The translations under genes and the position numbers were made by a program. Source: JBMOKU01 sp049324315 (GTDB lineage Bacteria > Bacillota > Clostridia > Peptostreptococcales > Thermotaleaceae). From it: 64,000 nucleotides of DNA. The DNA is taken from positions 40,696 to 104,695 of the forward strand of contig JBMOKU010000026.1 of NCBI GenBank assembly GCA_049324315.1. Reading direction: 5' to 3'. Under the pieces are notes generated by a model. The model saw only the letters and a list, made by a program, of their open reading frames with translations. It did no database searches and was not told where the DNA came from. Shown piece after piece: positions 8,085 to 16,794 of the stretch; position 1 is the first letter of the stretch, and each line of letters opens with the position of its first letter.

Positions 8085-9095
8085 TTACGCCTCCTCCCCT
8101 ACAATATCCGTGACTTTGTTTATGCATTTGGAAAAGGAGATATATTCCGGACACACATCATCACAACGACCACAGCCAACACACATGTGATATCCGTTTC
8201 GCTTCTTAAAATCATAGATCTTGTGCATAGTTTTGAATCGCATTCTATCACCATAGTTCTTTCTAAAGCCATGACCTCCGGCCATATCCGTAAACCCATC
8301 TACATGGCAGCCGGCCCATACTCTTCTTCTTTCTCCATTTTCCTTGTTCTCTCCATAATGTACATCCTGCATGGTCCAACAGCTGCAGGTCATACAGACA
8401 AAGTTGCATCTTCCACAGGCAATACAGCGTTCGCTATATTCTTTCCACATTTCATGCTCGAACAGCTGAGGATCTATGTTCTCTGTATTAGGCAGTCTGA
8501 CTATCACGTCATTCTCTGTGATAAATTCCGGCTCAAAACAGGTTTCTTCACCCTTGTTCTGGAAAATGCTCAGTAAATCCGGATCTTTCACTTTCAGGTC
8601 GATAGCTTCGCCAAAGCGTACAGCTGCTGCATAATCTTCGGTCTTATTCGATCCCATGGAAACACAAAAACAGTTTTCAAAGCCTTCTTTGCACTCTATC
8701 ATAAAAAACTTCACTTTATTACGCAGACGCTCATAATATACATCCTGTATATTTCCATTTTGTAAAAACACTTGGTCTAGTCTGGTAACACCATTGATAT
8801 CGCAAGGTCTGAGAAATATAATGATCTTCTTTTCATCTACAGAGGGTTCCTTGTATTCCTCTTCTGTAAAGTAGAGCAGTGTCTGTGTTATGGGAAACAA
8901 AATCTCCTTTGGTGAAAAATGTGCTTTTTCATCATGTACAATTTCTTCTACCCCGGTTATTTCGCCATAGCGGACCACATCTGTATCTGAAAACCGCCCT
9001 ACACCCTTAAGGCGTATGGGTGCATAGATTTTATATTCCTTACTTAATTGATATAGTGCTTCATTAAAAGCCTCTTTGTTGAGTCTAAATGACAT
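8085..9095 (-). CDS. asrA: Anaerobic sulfite reductase subunit A
   Basis: This 336-residue ferredoxin-like electron-transfer subunit has two Cys sets near the C-terminus (CIACGRCNFVC and CVGCGRCDDVC), fitting two [4Fe-4S] clusters. The reading frame is open for 24 more codons upstream, but the start MSFRLNKEAF at 9095 has AGGGGGAG at the right distance, and upstream starts would run into the channel gene. It is co-transcribed with asrB and asrC. Confidence 0.93.
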   Translation of the reverse strand: MSFRLNKEAFNEALYQLSKEYKIYAPIRLKGVGRFSDTDVVRYGEITGVEEIVHDEKAHFSPKEILFPITQTLLYFTEEEYKEPSVDEKKIIIFLRPCDINGVTRLDQVFLQNGNIQDVYYERLRNKVKFFMIECKEGFENCFCVSMGSNKTEDYAAAVRFGEAIDLKVKDPDLLSIFQNKGEETCFEPEFITENDVIVRLPNTENIDPQLFEHEMWKEYSERCIACGRCNFVCMTCSCWTMQDVHYGENKENGERRRVWAGCHVDGFTDMAGGHGFRKNYGDRMRFKTMHKIYDFKKRNGYHMCVGCGRCDDVCPEYISFSKCINKVTDIVGEEA

Positions 9096-9117
9096 GCTTG
9101 CTCCCCCTTTTCTTTCA

Positions 9118-9888
9118 TTATTCTTTTGAAACAAACCAATACATGGCTCCGATAAACAGTGCACCACCGACGATGTTTCCTCCGGTTACATACACGAGAT
9201 TTTTAACAAATCCTGCAACGTTGACCACAGCAGCGTCGTGAGGTATAAACAGCCCCATTCCCAGTAGGCTCATATTTGCGATGCTGTGCTCAAATCCTGC
9301 ACCGATAAATCCAAACAAGCACCACCAGATCAATAGCAGCTTTGCTGTATCTTCTTTCGCCCTGGTAGCTGTCCAAATAGCCAAGCATACCAGCATATTA
9401 CATAAAATCCCTCGAATAAATAATTGCATCGCCGGAGCAGCCATTTTCCCTGCTGACACTTTCAAGATAAAAGCTGACTGGGGTTCATTGGAAATCAGGC
9501 CTGATCGTGCAACCAGATAGGCAAAAAGTAGTGATCCCACTAGATTCCCAATATAGCTTACAATCCAAATTTTGGCTGTATCGCCTATTGTCACCCTTTT
9601 GGTTAGATTTCCAATGGTCATCACCATATTGTTACCTGTGAACAACTCCGCACCAGCGAAAATAACCAGTGTTAAAGCAATGCCAAAGCTGGCTCCCATG
9701 ATCGCCTTTGTAGCAGGTGAATTGGCTGCTGCAAAAGGAGCCCCTATGGAGAAGATTAGCATAATACCAAATCCTACATACACACCGGCCATAGCAGCTA
9801 GGATAAAATATTTCCATACACTTTTGTTAATAAATCGCGCTTTGTTTTCTGCACTGTCAGCCATTTTGTTTACGGTTTCCATGAACAT
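9118..9888 (-). CDS. FNT-family channel, probable hydrosulfide/sulfite channel
   Basis: This 256-residue six-helix membrane protein belongs to the formate/nitrite transporter family, with hydrophobic spans throughout and typical signatures (GAELFTGNN, GGNIVGGALF). It is the first gene before asrABC. In Clostridioides difficile the FNT protein next to asrABC is a characterised hydrosulfide channel (HSC), so export of the HS- made by AsrABC is the likely role; that is inference from context. Formate or nitrite transport is less likely. AAAGGGG precedes the ATG. Confidence 0.9.
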   Translation of the reverse strand: MFMETVNKMADSAENKARFINKSVWKYFILAAMAGVYVGFGIMLIFSIGAPFAAANSPATKAIMGASFGIALTLVIFAGAELFTGNNMVMTIGNLTKRVTIGDTAKIWIVSYIGNLVGSLLFAYLVARSGLISNEPQSAFILKVSAGKMAAPAMQLFIRGILCNMLVCLAIWTATRAKEDTAKLLLIWWCLFGFIGAGFEHSIANMSLLGMGLFIPHDAAVVNVAGFVKNLVYVTGGNIVGGALFIGAMYWFVSKE

Positions 9889-9952
9889 GATTCTTTTCCC
9901 CTTTCAACATGAATAATACTTTTTACGGTAAACCTTTTCTTCATTTGTTATT

Positions 9953-9995
9953 AATATATCAAATTCAACTTTTTCATACTGTGAGGTAAATCACA
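9953..9995 (-). promoter_or_regulatory. asr operon promoter with Crp/Fnr-type operator
   Basis: TGTGA-N6-TCACA at 9980-9995 is a perfect Crp/Fnr-family palindrome. A -10-like TATATT lies at 9958-9953 on the minus strand, with no good -35. With a start point near 9946 the operator is centred at about -41.5, the standard class II activator position. An Fnr- or Crp-like protein therefore probably activates the operon. Confidence 0.7.
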
Positions 9996-10017
9996 AAGCG
10001 ATGGAAAAAAAAGAAAA

Positions 10018-10041
10018 GATAGGCAGCTTTTGCTGTCTATC
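10018..10041 (-). terminator. Terminator of the gene at 10043
   Basis: GATAG-A-CAGC pairs with GCTG-C-CTATC around AAAA, followed by TTTTCTTTTTTT on the minus strand. The stop codon of the small gene lies immediately before it. Confidence 0.85.
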
Positions 10042-10042
10042 C

Positions 10043-10384
10043 TTATATTTCACAGATATCTAAAATATACGCATCTAATATATCCATCATTTCATCAAAA
10101 ATACCTTCCTCTTCTTCCCATTCATCATCATTGAGCCATTCCTTCCCGCAGCATTCGGTAATAATAACTGCTGAAGTTCCTCCTCTAATATTATTTACAT
10201 TAACAATCAGAATGCTTAGCCCCTTCGGTCTTGAGGTATACCTATTTAGCACGATGCTTCCAAATTCCCGTTGGTCCGCTAAAGCGTGGAGTTCATGATG
10301 GATGACATCTCCTTCAATTTCACTCATCAGCCGCTCAAGTACCTCCCTAGGTGCAATTGATAGCGATACCATTCTTGTACCCAT
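10043..10384 (-). CDS. Small protein, possibly DUF6054 family
   Basis: This 113-residue soluble protein has no membrane segment or signal peptide. The opening SLSIAPREVLERL, the central strand-rich part (GSIVLNRYTS, LSILIVNVNNIRGGTSAVII) and the acidic helical end look like the DUF6054 family of Firmicutes; this is memory-based and not firm. AAAGGAG lies 8 nt before the ATG. It is a single-gene unit with its own terminator, upstream of the asr promoter. Function unknown. Confidence 0.75.
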   Translation of the reverse strand: MGTRMVSLSIAPREVLERLMSEIEGDVIHHELHALADQREFGSIVLNRYTSRPKGLSILIVNVNNIRGGTSAVIITECCGKEWLNDDEWEEEEGIFDEMMDILDAYILDICEI

Positions 10385-10539
10385 CTCAGCCTCTCCTTTA
10401 CTGCTTTATTCTTATCTATATTCACTTGTTGTAAAATAGTTGCAATGAAATTGCCATAGTTTGATATAATATAGAAGTAGAGCAGCAAAGTTACATTTTC
10501 GTTTAAACATGTTCATTGACGAGGTGTGGACTTCAATTT

Positions 10540-10657
10540 GGTTAGAAGTTAGAGGTTAAAAGTTAGAAGTTTCGGGTCGATCTTATAAGCTTTTCAATTC
10601 CTAAAGACCCAAAAGACGGACATAAAGCCTCTAACATCTAACTTCTAACGTCTAACC
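10540..10657. repeat. Long imperfect inverted repeat made of GTTAGAnG units
   Basis: The left arm begins GGTTAGAAGTTAGAGG, and the right arm ends in the complement of GGTTAGACGTTAGAAG. Inner GGGTC/GACCC can also pair. Each arm is itself a string of roughly 8-bp GTTAGA units. The 367-bp gap around it (10385-10751) holds no gene; the structure could be a small non-autonomous mobile element. Confidence 0.7.
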
Positions 10658-10751
10658 ATATGAATCACAATTTTTTGATTGGAAAATGATTTACAGATGA
10701 AGATTAAATTTTATGATTCCACATCTATAGTTTATGTTAGGAGGTTTTCCC

Positions 10752-11297
10752 TTGAAAATAATCAACATCTATACAGATGGTGCCTGCTCCGGCAACCAGC
10801 ATGAGACCAACGTGGGGGGATGGGGTGCCGTTTTAGAATATGGCGAACATCAAAAAGAACTCTTCGGAGGGGAATTGAATACAACCAATAACCGGATGGA
10901 AATGAAGGCCCTGTTGGAAGCTTTAACATGTTTAAAGCAGGATGGGTTAACGGTAAATGTGTTTTCTGACAGCTCCTACTTAATTGAATGCTTCACGAAA
11001 AAATGGTATGTGAAATGGCAAATGAATGGCTGGCAGACAGCCAGCAAAACGCCTGTCGAAAACAGGGATTTGTGGGAAGATTTATTACATCAGGTAAATC
11101 GACAAAAGCAAATCCACTTTCATCGTGTCAAAGGACATCTCCGGTTAGATAATACTTCAGAAATGAATAAATGGTTCAAGAAGTTCCAAGAATGGAACGG
11201 TCCGAACTTCTCCATGGAAGACTTTATTTATGTTACCAAAATGAACATTCTGGCTGATGCCTTAGCCAACAAGGGGATAAAGGAAATCTCTATATAA
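10752..11297 (+). CDS. rnhA: Ribonuclease HI
   Basis: This 181-residue enzyme degrades the RNA of RNA:DNA hybrids. Catalytic residues can be placed at D9 (IYTDGACSG), E50 (NNRMEMKALLEAL), D73 (VFSDSSYL) and D169 (ADALANKG). The start is TTG at 10752, because AGGAGG (10739-10744) sits 7 nt before it; an in-frame ATG 18 bp upstream lies 5' of that site and would have none. The segment between the third and fourth catalytic residues is longer than in E. coli RNase HI. It is a single gene followed by a terminator. Confidence 0.95.
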   Translation: MKIINIYTDGACSGNQHETNVGGWGAVLEYGEHQKELFGGELNTTNNRMEMKALLEALTCLKQDGLTVNVFSDSSYLIECFTKKWYVKWQMNGWQTASKTPVENRDLWEDLLHQVNRQKQIHFHRVKGHLRLDNTSEMNKWFKKFQEWNGPNFSMEDFIYVTKMNILADALANKGIKEISI

Positions 11298-11301
11298 CAG
11301 A

Positions 11302-11331
11302 AAAGGAGCTCGAATTGAGTTCCCTTTTTGT
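11302..11331 (+). terminator. Terminator of rnhA
   Basis: AAAAGGaGCTC pairs with GAGttCCcTTTT, ending in a T-run, 4 bp after the rnhA stop. It may also serve the convergent gene at 11333. Confidence 0.7.
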
Positions 11332-11332
11332 A

Positions 11333-11809
11333 TTAATGAAACTGTGTGTAATTTTTATCAATAATACCGCTGGTCAACTGATAAAGCTGACTGTGTTTTG
11401 CTGCACCAAAGGATAGGGTAAGCACGAACCTTATATCCTCCATCCCCCCCTGTCCTTGATAAACATCATACACGGTATCAATATTATCTACATGATAGCG
11501 TTTTTCAATATGATCCTTCATTTCGTCCACTGCTGCATCAATAAAGTATCCTGCTTGTTCCAGGAGAAGACTCGAGAATTCCTCTTCATCATCCATCATA
11601 TAGCCTTCCTCTTCTAAATCTCTCTCGATTTCCCTTTCCAAGATAGATTGATCCAGCTTGATATTGTAGGCCAATACATCGTCTTCATGGACTGTATCAC
11701 TAATATCTCTCACATCTTCGAAAAATCCGTTGCCTTCAATGATTTCCTGGATTTCCCTGCTGGTTACTTGTCCCATCTTCTGTCCATTTTGTGTTTTGAT
11801 TTGTTTCAT
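11333..11809 (-). CDS. Hypothetical acidic protein
   Basis: This 158-residue protein matches no family I can name. It is acidic and mostly helical, rich in Glu and Asp (a DDEEEF stretch in the middle), with a more strand-like end (FVLTLSFGAAKHSQL). It has no membrane segment, signal peptide or Cys motif. GGGGAGG lies 8 nt before the ATG, so it is probably expressed. It is convergent with rnhA and follows the efflux pump genes after a short gap. Confidence 0.7.
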   Translation of the reverse strand: MKQIKTQNGQKMGQVTSREIQEIIEGNGFFEDVRDISDTVHEDDVLAYNIKLDQSILEREIERDLEEEGYMMDDEEEFSSLLLEQAGYFIDAAVDEMKDHIEKRYHVDNIDTVYDVYQGQGGMEDIRFVLTLSFGAAKHSQLYQLTSGIIDKNYTQFH

Positions 11810-11880
11810 ATGATTTGCCTCCCCTCACATTCTCTATCAGTAGGATTGTCAGGGAAGGCAGGAATTATACAATGAATATG

Positions 11881-12969
11881 TTATTTAACGATAACAGCAC
11901 TTCCGTCCTGTACCTTTTCTTTTCCAACGGTTATGATTTTATCCCCCTGCTTTAAGCCTGATGTTATTTCAATATGCTTGTCGTTGGAGAAGCCTGTTTT
12001 TACCTCTGTTCGATAAGCTTTTCCATTCTTTTCAACATAAACATATTGTACACTATTCTCACTTAGCACAGCTTCTTTCGCTACAGATAAAGCACCTGCA
12101 TGGGCTTCTGTCACAATTTCAATGGACGAGAACATTCCAGGCATAATAGACTGGTCTGTATTTTTTACCAATACTTTTACAGGATACGTTTTAGATTCTG
12201 AATCTGGAACAGGTCCAACGTGGGTCACGGTACCTTCCATGCTTTCACCACCAAGAGCGTCTATTTTAATCAATACCTTTTGTCCCTTCTGAATAAGGGC
12301 GATATCTTTTTCAGCAATTCCCGCATCTACATACATTTGCTCGATATCCACAACCGTAAAGAGTTTGCTTCCGGGTCCTATACTCTCACCTACCAGTACA
12401 TTCTTCTCACTGATAATTCCAGTAATCGGTGATTTGATATTGGTGTAAGAAAGATTTTCTTGTGCTAATGCATAATCATTCTCCGTCGCTTGAAGCATTT
12501 CCTTAGCCATGAAAAACTGGCTTTCTATACTCTCAAAATCGGATTTGGAAAGTGCTTGACTCTCATATAAAGCTTTCGTACGCTCATATGTTTTCTCAAG
12601 GTTTTCATATTGTATCTTTTCTGCATTCAAGGCAGCCGATGCCTTATGAAATTGAATCTGGTAAATCGTATCGTCAACTTTGCAAAGGGTATCTCCTTTT
12701 TGAACCTTTTTACCGATATCACCAAATACATTATCTACTACACCATTTACCTTGGCAGTAATAATTACTTCTTCCTTAGGTTTCATCGTGCCGGGAAACG
12801 CCAGCGTATTTTCAAAATCCATGGTTCCAACAGGTTCAACTTTTACATAAACCGCTTCCTGTTCTTGCTTTCCTTGTGCCTCCCCCTCTTCTGCCATGGT
12901 ACTTTTCTTATCCCCGCAACCTGCCAATCCCAAACTAATGATTAATAACAATATGAGCAGCTTTTTCAT
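11881..12969 (-). CDS. RND efflux periplasmic-adaptor (membrane fusion) lipoprotein
   Basis: This 362-residue adaptor partners the RND pump upstream. It has a lipoprotein signal with lipobox LAGC (Cys18), a biotinyl-lipoyl-like half motif (about 60-100), a helical hairpin (about 100-170) and a beta-barrel end. The start at 12969 is chosen because AGGAGG is 8 nt upstream; other in-frame ATGs are too close to it. The gene begins 35 bp inside the 3' end of the pump gene, so translation is probably coupled. No outer-membrane factor is encoded, as expected for a single-membrane cell. Confidence 0.93.
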   Translation of the reverse strand: MKKLLILLLIISLGLAGCGDKKSTMAEEGEAQGKQEQEAVYVKVEPVGTMDFENTLAFPGTMKPKEEVIITAKVNGVVDNVFGDIGKKVQKGDTLCKVDDTIYQIQFHKASAALNAEKIQYENLEKTYERTKALYESQALSKSDFESIESQFFMAKEMLQATENDYALAQENLSYTNIKSPITGIISEKNVLVGESIGPGSKLFTVVDIEQMYVDAGIAEKDIALIQKGQKVLIKIDALGGESMEGTVTHVGPVPDSESKTYPVKVLVKNTDQSIMPGMFSSIEIVTEAHAGALSVAKEAVLSENSVQYVYVEKNGKAYRTEVKTGFSNDKHIEITSGLKQGDKIITVGKEKVQDGSAVIVK

Positions 12970-15900
12970 TGCCATTGCCTCCTTTATCAAAAAACCTTTT
13001 GCTCTTTTTCTCTTGTCTTCTTTCTTTCCATTCTTCTAACATCGTATATAATACAGGTACGACAACCAGTGTAAGCAGCGTCGCCATACTCAGTCCGAAT
13101 ATCAGCGCATATCCCATGGGCGCAAAGAACTTTTGTCGAATGGTAATAGGCAGAATTCCGCCAGCCGTTGTAATCGTTGTTGCCATAACAGGTATAAACC
13201 TTGACTTACCCGTTTCTCTAGCCGCACTTTTAATATCCATGCCATTCTTTCTAAGATAGTTTATATAATCCACCAGGACGATGGCATCATTTACTGCAAT
13301 ACCCACCAGAGCCACCACCCCAACGAAGGAGACAAAGCCAAATGTATTCCCTGTAATAACCAGACCCGGCATAACACCGATCAATGCCATGGGAACAGAG
13401 AATAGAATAATCATTGGTTGAGACAATGAATTAAACTGAACTGCTAAAATCAAATATACGAGAATCGCCGCTATCGCCATGTTTTTAAACATATCTGTAA
13501 AGGTTTCATCCAGATCCTCTTGCTCTCCACCATACTCAATTGTCAAGTCATCAGGGAGAGGATAGGTTTTGATCTTCTCTTTAAATTGATTGACAATATC
13601 CAGGGGAATGATATTTGTTTCAACGTTGGCGGTTACCGTTGTATTCCGCTTCAAATCTTCATGCCGTATTACATTGATACTCTCTGTCTCTACGATTTTT
13701 GCCACTTGAGAAAACACAATGGGCCGGCCAAATCTGGAAGTAAAATAGATGTTTTGCAAATCCTCCATGGTATCTAATTTATCTTGGGTGGTTCTAATCA
13801 TAACATCTATCTCATCCTGATTGTTTCTAAATGTAGTGGCTTTTAAACCATGCACTGCATTTCGAATCCCTAGTGCCACTGTCATATCATCCAGTCCCAG
13901 GTAAGCCGCCCTTTCTTTATCCACCTTGATCTGAAGCTCCGGTGTACCCTCGTCCAGACCGCTGTTTACATCCCGGGTCCCCGGAATTCCTTTAAGAATT
14001 TCTGCAAAATCCTTTGCCACCGTCGTAACATCATTCAAGTTTTCTCCCTTTAGCTTAACAACGATTGGAGCATCAGAAGGGGGGCCATCTTCGACCTCTA
14101 CGACTTCAATATCTGCACCCGGGATATCCTTTACTGTTTCTCTAAGGACAGCCGCCAGCTCCATACTGCTTCTATCCCGGTCTTCCTCATCTGTTAAATC
14201 GATGGCAATTCGAGCCATGTTCGGTGTACCGCCGGAAGAAACGGATATGGTATCGAAGTTATCCGCTCCGGTTATCCCTACATTTGATACGAAGCTCTTA
14301 AACTCTGGAAATTGGAATAATCTTTTTTCCACTTCTTCAGCAATACCTGAAGTCGTTTCTAGATTTGTTCCAATGGGCGTCTCGATATCAATATACAGCC
14401 TTCCATAATCCGTTGGCGAAAACATTTCCACTTTTAAGATACCCAGTGGAATCAATGCAAGACTAAGGATCAATGCTGTAAAGGTAATTCCCACCACTGC
14501 CCATCGCTTCTTCCAGCTGGAGACAATCTTATACAGTGTATCTGCATACCTTTTGATAATGAAGGATTCTTCTGCTGTTCGTTTCTCATATAACTGCTTT
14601 AAGAACATTCCCGAGGAAAATAGAATGGCAAATATGATGGAAAGCAAACCAAATCCCATAAAGCCTTCTTCTTCACCTCTGAAAGCATACATGGATAATG
14701 CAAATATAAACAATACAGCGGCTATTTTCTTTACCTTTTCAAAAACAGGATGTTTCTTCATATTCTCACTGCGATGCCTTTTTAACATAATGGAGCAAAG
14801 AGCCGGCGTTATGGTAATAGCCATTAAGAACGATGCACTCAGTGCAAAAATAACCGTTAGCGGTATAGGCTTTATAAACGCTCCCATGATTCCCCCAGTC
14901 AGCATTAATGGGAAGAATGCTGCCACTGTGGTAAGGGTCGATGACATAACCGCCGGCGCAATTTGATTGGTACCCGCTTCCGCCGCAACCTTGGCTGTTA
15001 ATCCCATAAACCTGAGTCTATCCACATTTTCCATAATAACGATGGCATTGTCTACTAACATCCCCACCGCCAGAATTAGGGAGAATAGGGTAATATTATT
15101 AAAGGTCATATCAAAAGCCCTCATAAATCCAAAGGCTACAAAAATAGACATCGGGATAACGAAAGCCACTACCAGTGATTCTCTAAAGCCGATAAATAGG
15201 AACAGTACGATAATAACCAGTAAAAGACCGGAAATTGAGTTGTTTACAACAGCACCCAATTCATCCTCGATATAGACAGATAAATCTCCACTAATTTCCA
15301 CCTGGAGATTTTCCGGATACAAGGTGCCCTTTCCATCCTCCACCAGATGTCGGACTTTTGCGCTGGTTTTGATAATATCTGCTTCTTTCTTCTTTTTAAC
15401 AGATAAGGCCACAGCTTTTTTCATCGAAGGATGATCTGATTTCAATTCGTAGGACATTCTTGAGTAAGATTCAGGATCCGCATAACCGTCTTCGATTTCA
15501 GCAATATCCTTTAGGAATAAAGGGCTGCTGCCTACATATGTAATCACTACCCGTTCCAATTCCTTGGCTTGATCAAACTCTCCAACGGTACGAATATTGA
15601 ACTGCTTATCATCCAGCTCGATATCGCCACCTGGGAAGCTGATATTAGACATGGAAATGGCATTCTTTATTTGATCTAAAGAGATATTATAGGTAGCCAG
15701 TTTTTGGGGATCTATAATCACTTTGATTTCTCTTTCCAATCCACCTATAATCTGTACATCAGAAATCTCATTCAGTTTTTCAATCTCGTCCTTCATATCC
15801 TCTGCCATATTCTTTAGGGTTATGAAGTCATACTCTCCGCTGAGATGAATAATCATGATGGCTGAATTATTGGTTTCAAGGCTTTCTATCACTGGCAGTT

Positions 15901-16342
15901 CTGCATCCTCAGGAAGTTCATTCTGAACCGTCGAAACCTTATCCCTCATTTTCTGCAGCATATCATCCATATCTACACCCTGGTTGAATTCCACAAATAT
16001 TGAAGAATATCCATAGCCTGACGATGAGCTTATCTGTTTCACATTTTCAAGCTCATCCAGTTTCTTCTCTATCTTTTGTGTCACCAATTCTTCCATTTCC
16101 TCTGGAGCTGCGCCTACATAGGTTGTCAGCACATGTCCATAAGGTAGTATAATTTCCGGCTGCAGCTCCCTAGGCAGATCAAAATACGCTCCGATACCCC
16201 AAATCATAATGGCTGCAATAATCAAAAACACGATTCGGTATCGATTAATAAAAAACGAGGACCATCGCCCAAGAATATTCTTTTCTTCTTGAAGTTCTGG
16301 AATATCAATGTTTTGATTTCTTTCAAATTCGAAATCCTTCAT
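12935..16342 (-). CDS. RND-family efflux pump (AcrB/MMPL-like)
   Basis: This 1135-residue proton-driven exporter has two copies of the RND fold, with transmembrane helices at the start and middle of each half and two large extracytoplasmic loops. The motif GMLVDNAIVIMENV in helix 4 carries the proton-relay Asp, and GIAVNDAIVLVDYI is its second-half counterpart. A hydrophobic insert near the middle (about 535-590) is longer than usual. Start 16342 has GGGAG upstream; 11 further in-frame codons have no site. The pump gene precedes its adaptor gene, and a direct-repeat regulatory region lies about 130 bp upstream. Substrate unknown. Confidence 0.93.
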   Translation of the reverse strand: MKDFEFERNQNIDIPELQEEKNILGRWSSFFINRYRIVFLIIAAIMIWGIGAYFDLPRELQPEIILPYGHVLTTYVGAAPEEMEELVTQKIEKKLDELENVKQISSSSGYGYSSIFVEFNQGVDMDDMLQKMRDKVSTVQNELPEDAELPVIESLETNNSAIMIIHLSGEYDFITLKNMAEDMKDEIEKLNEISDVQIIGGLEREIKVIIDPQKLATYNISLDQIKNAISMSNISFPGGDIELDDKQFNIRTVGEFDQAKELERVVITYVGSSPLFLKDIAEIEDGYADPESYSRMSYELKSDHPSMKKAVALSVKKKKEADIIKTSAKVRHLVEDGKGTLYPENLQVEISGDLSVYIEDELGAVVNNSISGLLLVIIVLFLFIGFRESLVVAFVIPMSIFVAFGFMRAFDMTFNNITLFSLILAVGMLVDNAIVIMENVDRLRFMGLTAKVAAEAGTNQIAPAVMSSTLTTVAAFFPLMLTGGIMGAFIKPIPLTVIFALSASFLMAITITPALCSIMLKRHRSENMKKHPVFEKVKKIAAVLFIFALSMYAFRGEEEGFMGFGLLSIIFAILFSSGMFLKQLYEKRTAEESFIIKRYADTLYKIVSSWKKRWAVVGITFTALILSLALIPLGILKVEMFSPTDYGRLYIDIETPIGTNLETTSGIAEEVEKRLFQFPEFKSFVSNVGITGADNFDTISVSSGGTPNMARIAIDLTDEEDRDRSSMELAAVLRETVKDIPGADIEVVEVEDGPPSDAPIVVKLKGENLNDVTTVAKDFAEILKGIPGTRDVNSGLDEGTPELQIKVDKERAAYLGLDDMTVALGIRNAVHGLKATTFRNNQDEIDVMIRTTQDKLDTMEDLQNIYFTSRFGRPIVFSQVAKIVETESINVIRHEDLKRNTTVTANVETNIIPLDIVNQFKEKIKTYPLPDDLTIEYGGEQEDLDETFTDMFKNMAIAAILVYLILAVQFNSLSQPMIILFSVPMALIGVMPGLVITGNTFGFVSFVGVVALVGIAVNDAIVLVDYINYLRKNGMDIKSAARETGKSRFIPVMATTITTAGGILPITIRQKFFAPMGYALIFGLSMATLLTLVVVPVLYTMLEEWKERRQEKKSKRFFDKGGNGNEKAAHIVINH

Positions 16343-16471
16343 GGTTAACTCCCTTCTTTCCTTTTGAACTTTCAAATTTTACATCATTTACAGTACAATT
16401 CAAATCCTTCTTTCATCGTTTTTGACGGCAAATCAAAAACAGTAGATACATCTTCATGATATAACTTTTTT

Positions 16472-16492
16472 CATCACATTACCATCACATTA
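16472..16492 (-). promoter_or_regulatory. Tandem 11-bp-spaced boxes upstream of the RND pump
   Basis: TAATGTGATG occurs twice, 11 bp apart, on the minus strand, about 130 bp before the pump start. A weak -10-like TATATC follows. The spacing is typical for response-regulator dimers binding in tandem, but the cognate protein is unknown. Confidence 0.4.
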
Positions 16493-16541
16493 ACATATAC
16501 GCAGCTTTTCTATTTTTGTCTATTGTATTCAAAAAAAATAA

Positions 16542-16751
16542 GACCCTTCGATACAAGGAAAATAATATGCCTTGTGAACACGTCTTCGTTTATGATCTGT
16601 ATGATTCCTTAGGATAAACTGTTTGAGCAAGCTACCTTATCTACGTTGGAAAGTGCAGGAAGCAGCTGATATTGTGCGGTGCAACCTCTATACAATATCA
16701 GCTCTAACTACACACAGTACCCGCTTTGGTTTAAAAGAAGATTGAAGGGTC
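16542..16751 (-). ncRNA. Candidate structured non-coding RNA, about 210 nt
   Basis: An 8-bp perfect closing stem, GACCCTTC/GAAGGGTC, joins the two ends 194 bases apart. Inside are three separate hairpins: ACAAGG/CCTTGT (16553-16575), GTTTAT/ATAAAC (16588-16619) and a perfect 12-bp stem AGCTGATATTGT/ACAATATCAGCT (16664-16703). On the minus strand the closing stem runs into TTATTTTTTTT, a terminator-like end, and TTAAGT-18-TACTAT upstream could be a promoter. No coding frame explains it. It lies between the bactofilin operon and the pump operon. A known class (for example raiA motif or 6S RNA) cannot be assigned by eye. Confidence 0.5.
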
Positions 16752-16794
16752 CTGTTAATCTCTCATAGTAAAATCTCCTCATTATTTCACTTAA

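Noticed and set aside
10540..10657. GTTAGA repeats as a CRISPR array
   Set aside because: Units are only about 8 bp, without spacers, and arranged as two complementary arms; no cas genes are present.
16376..16794. Possible gene remnant in the gap before the RND pump
   Set aside because: Short open stretches in both strands give no recognisable family; the nested complementary stems fit an RNA structure better.
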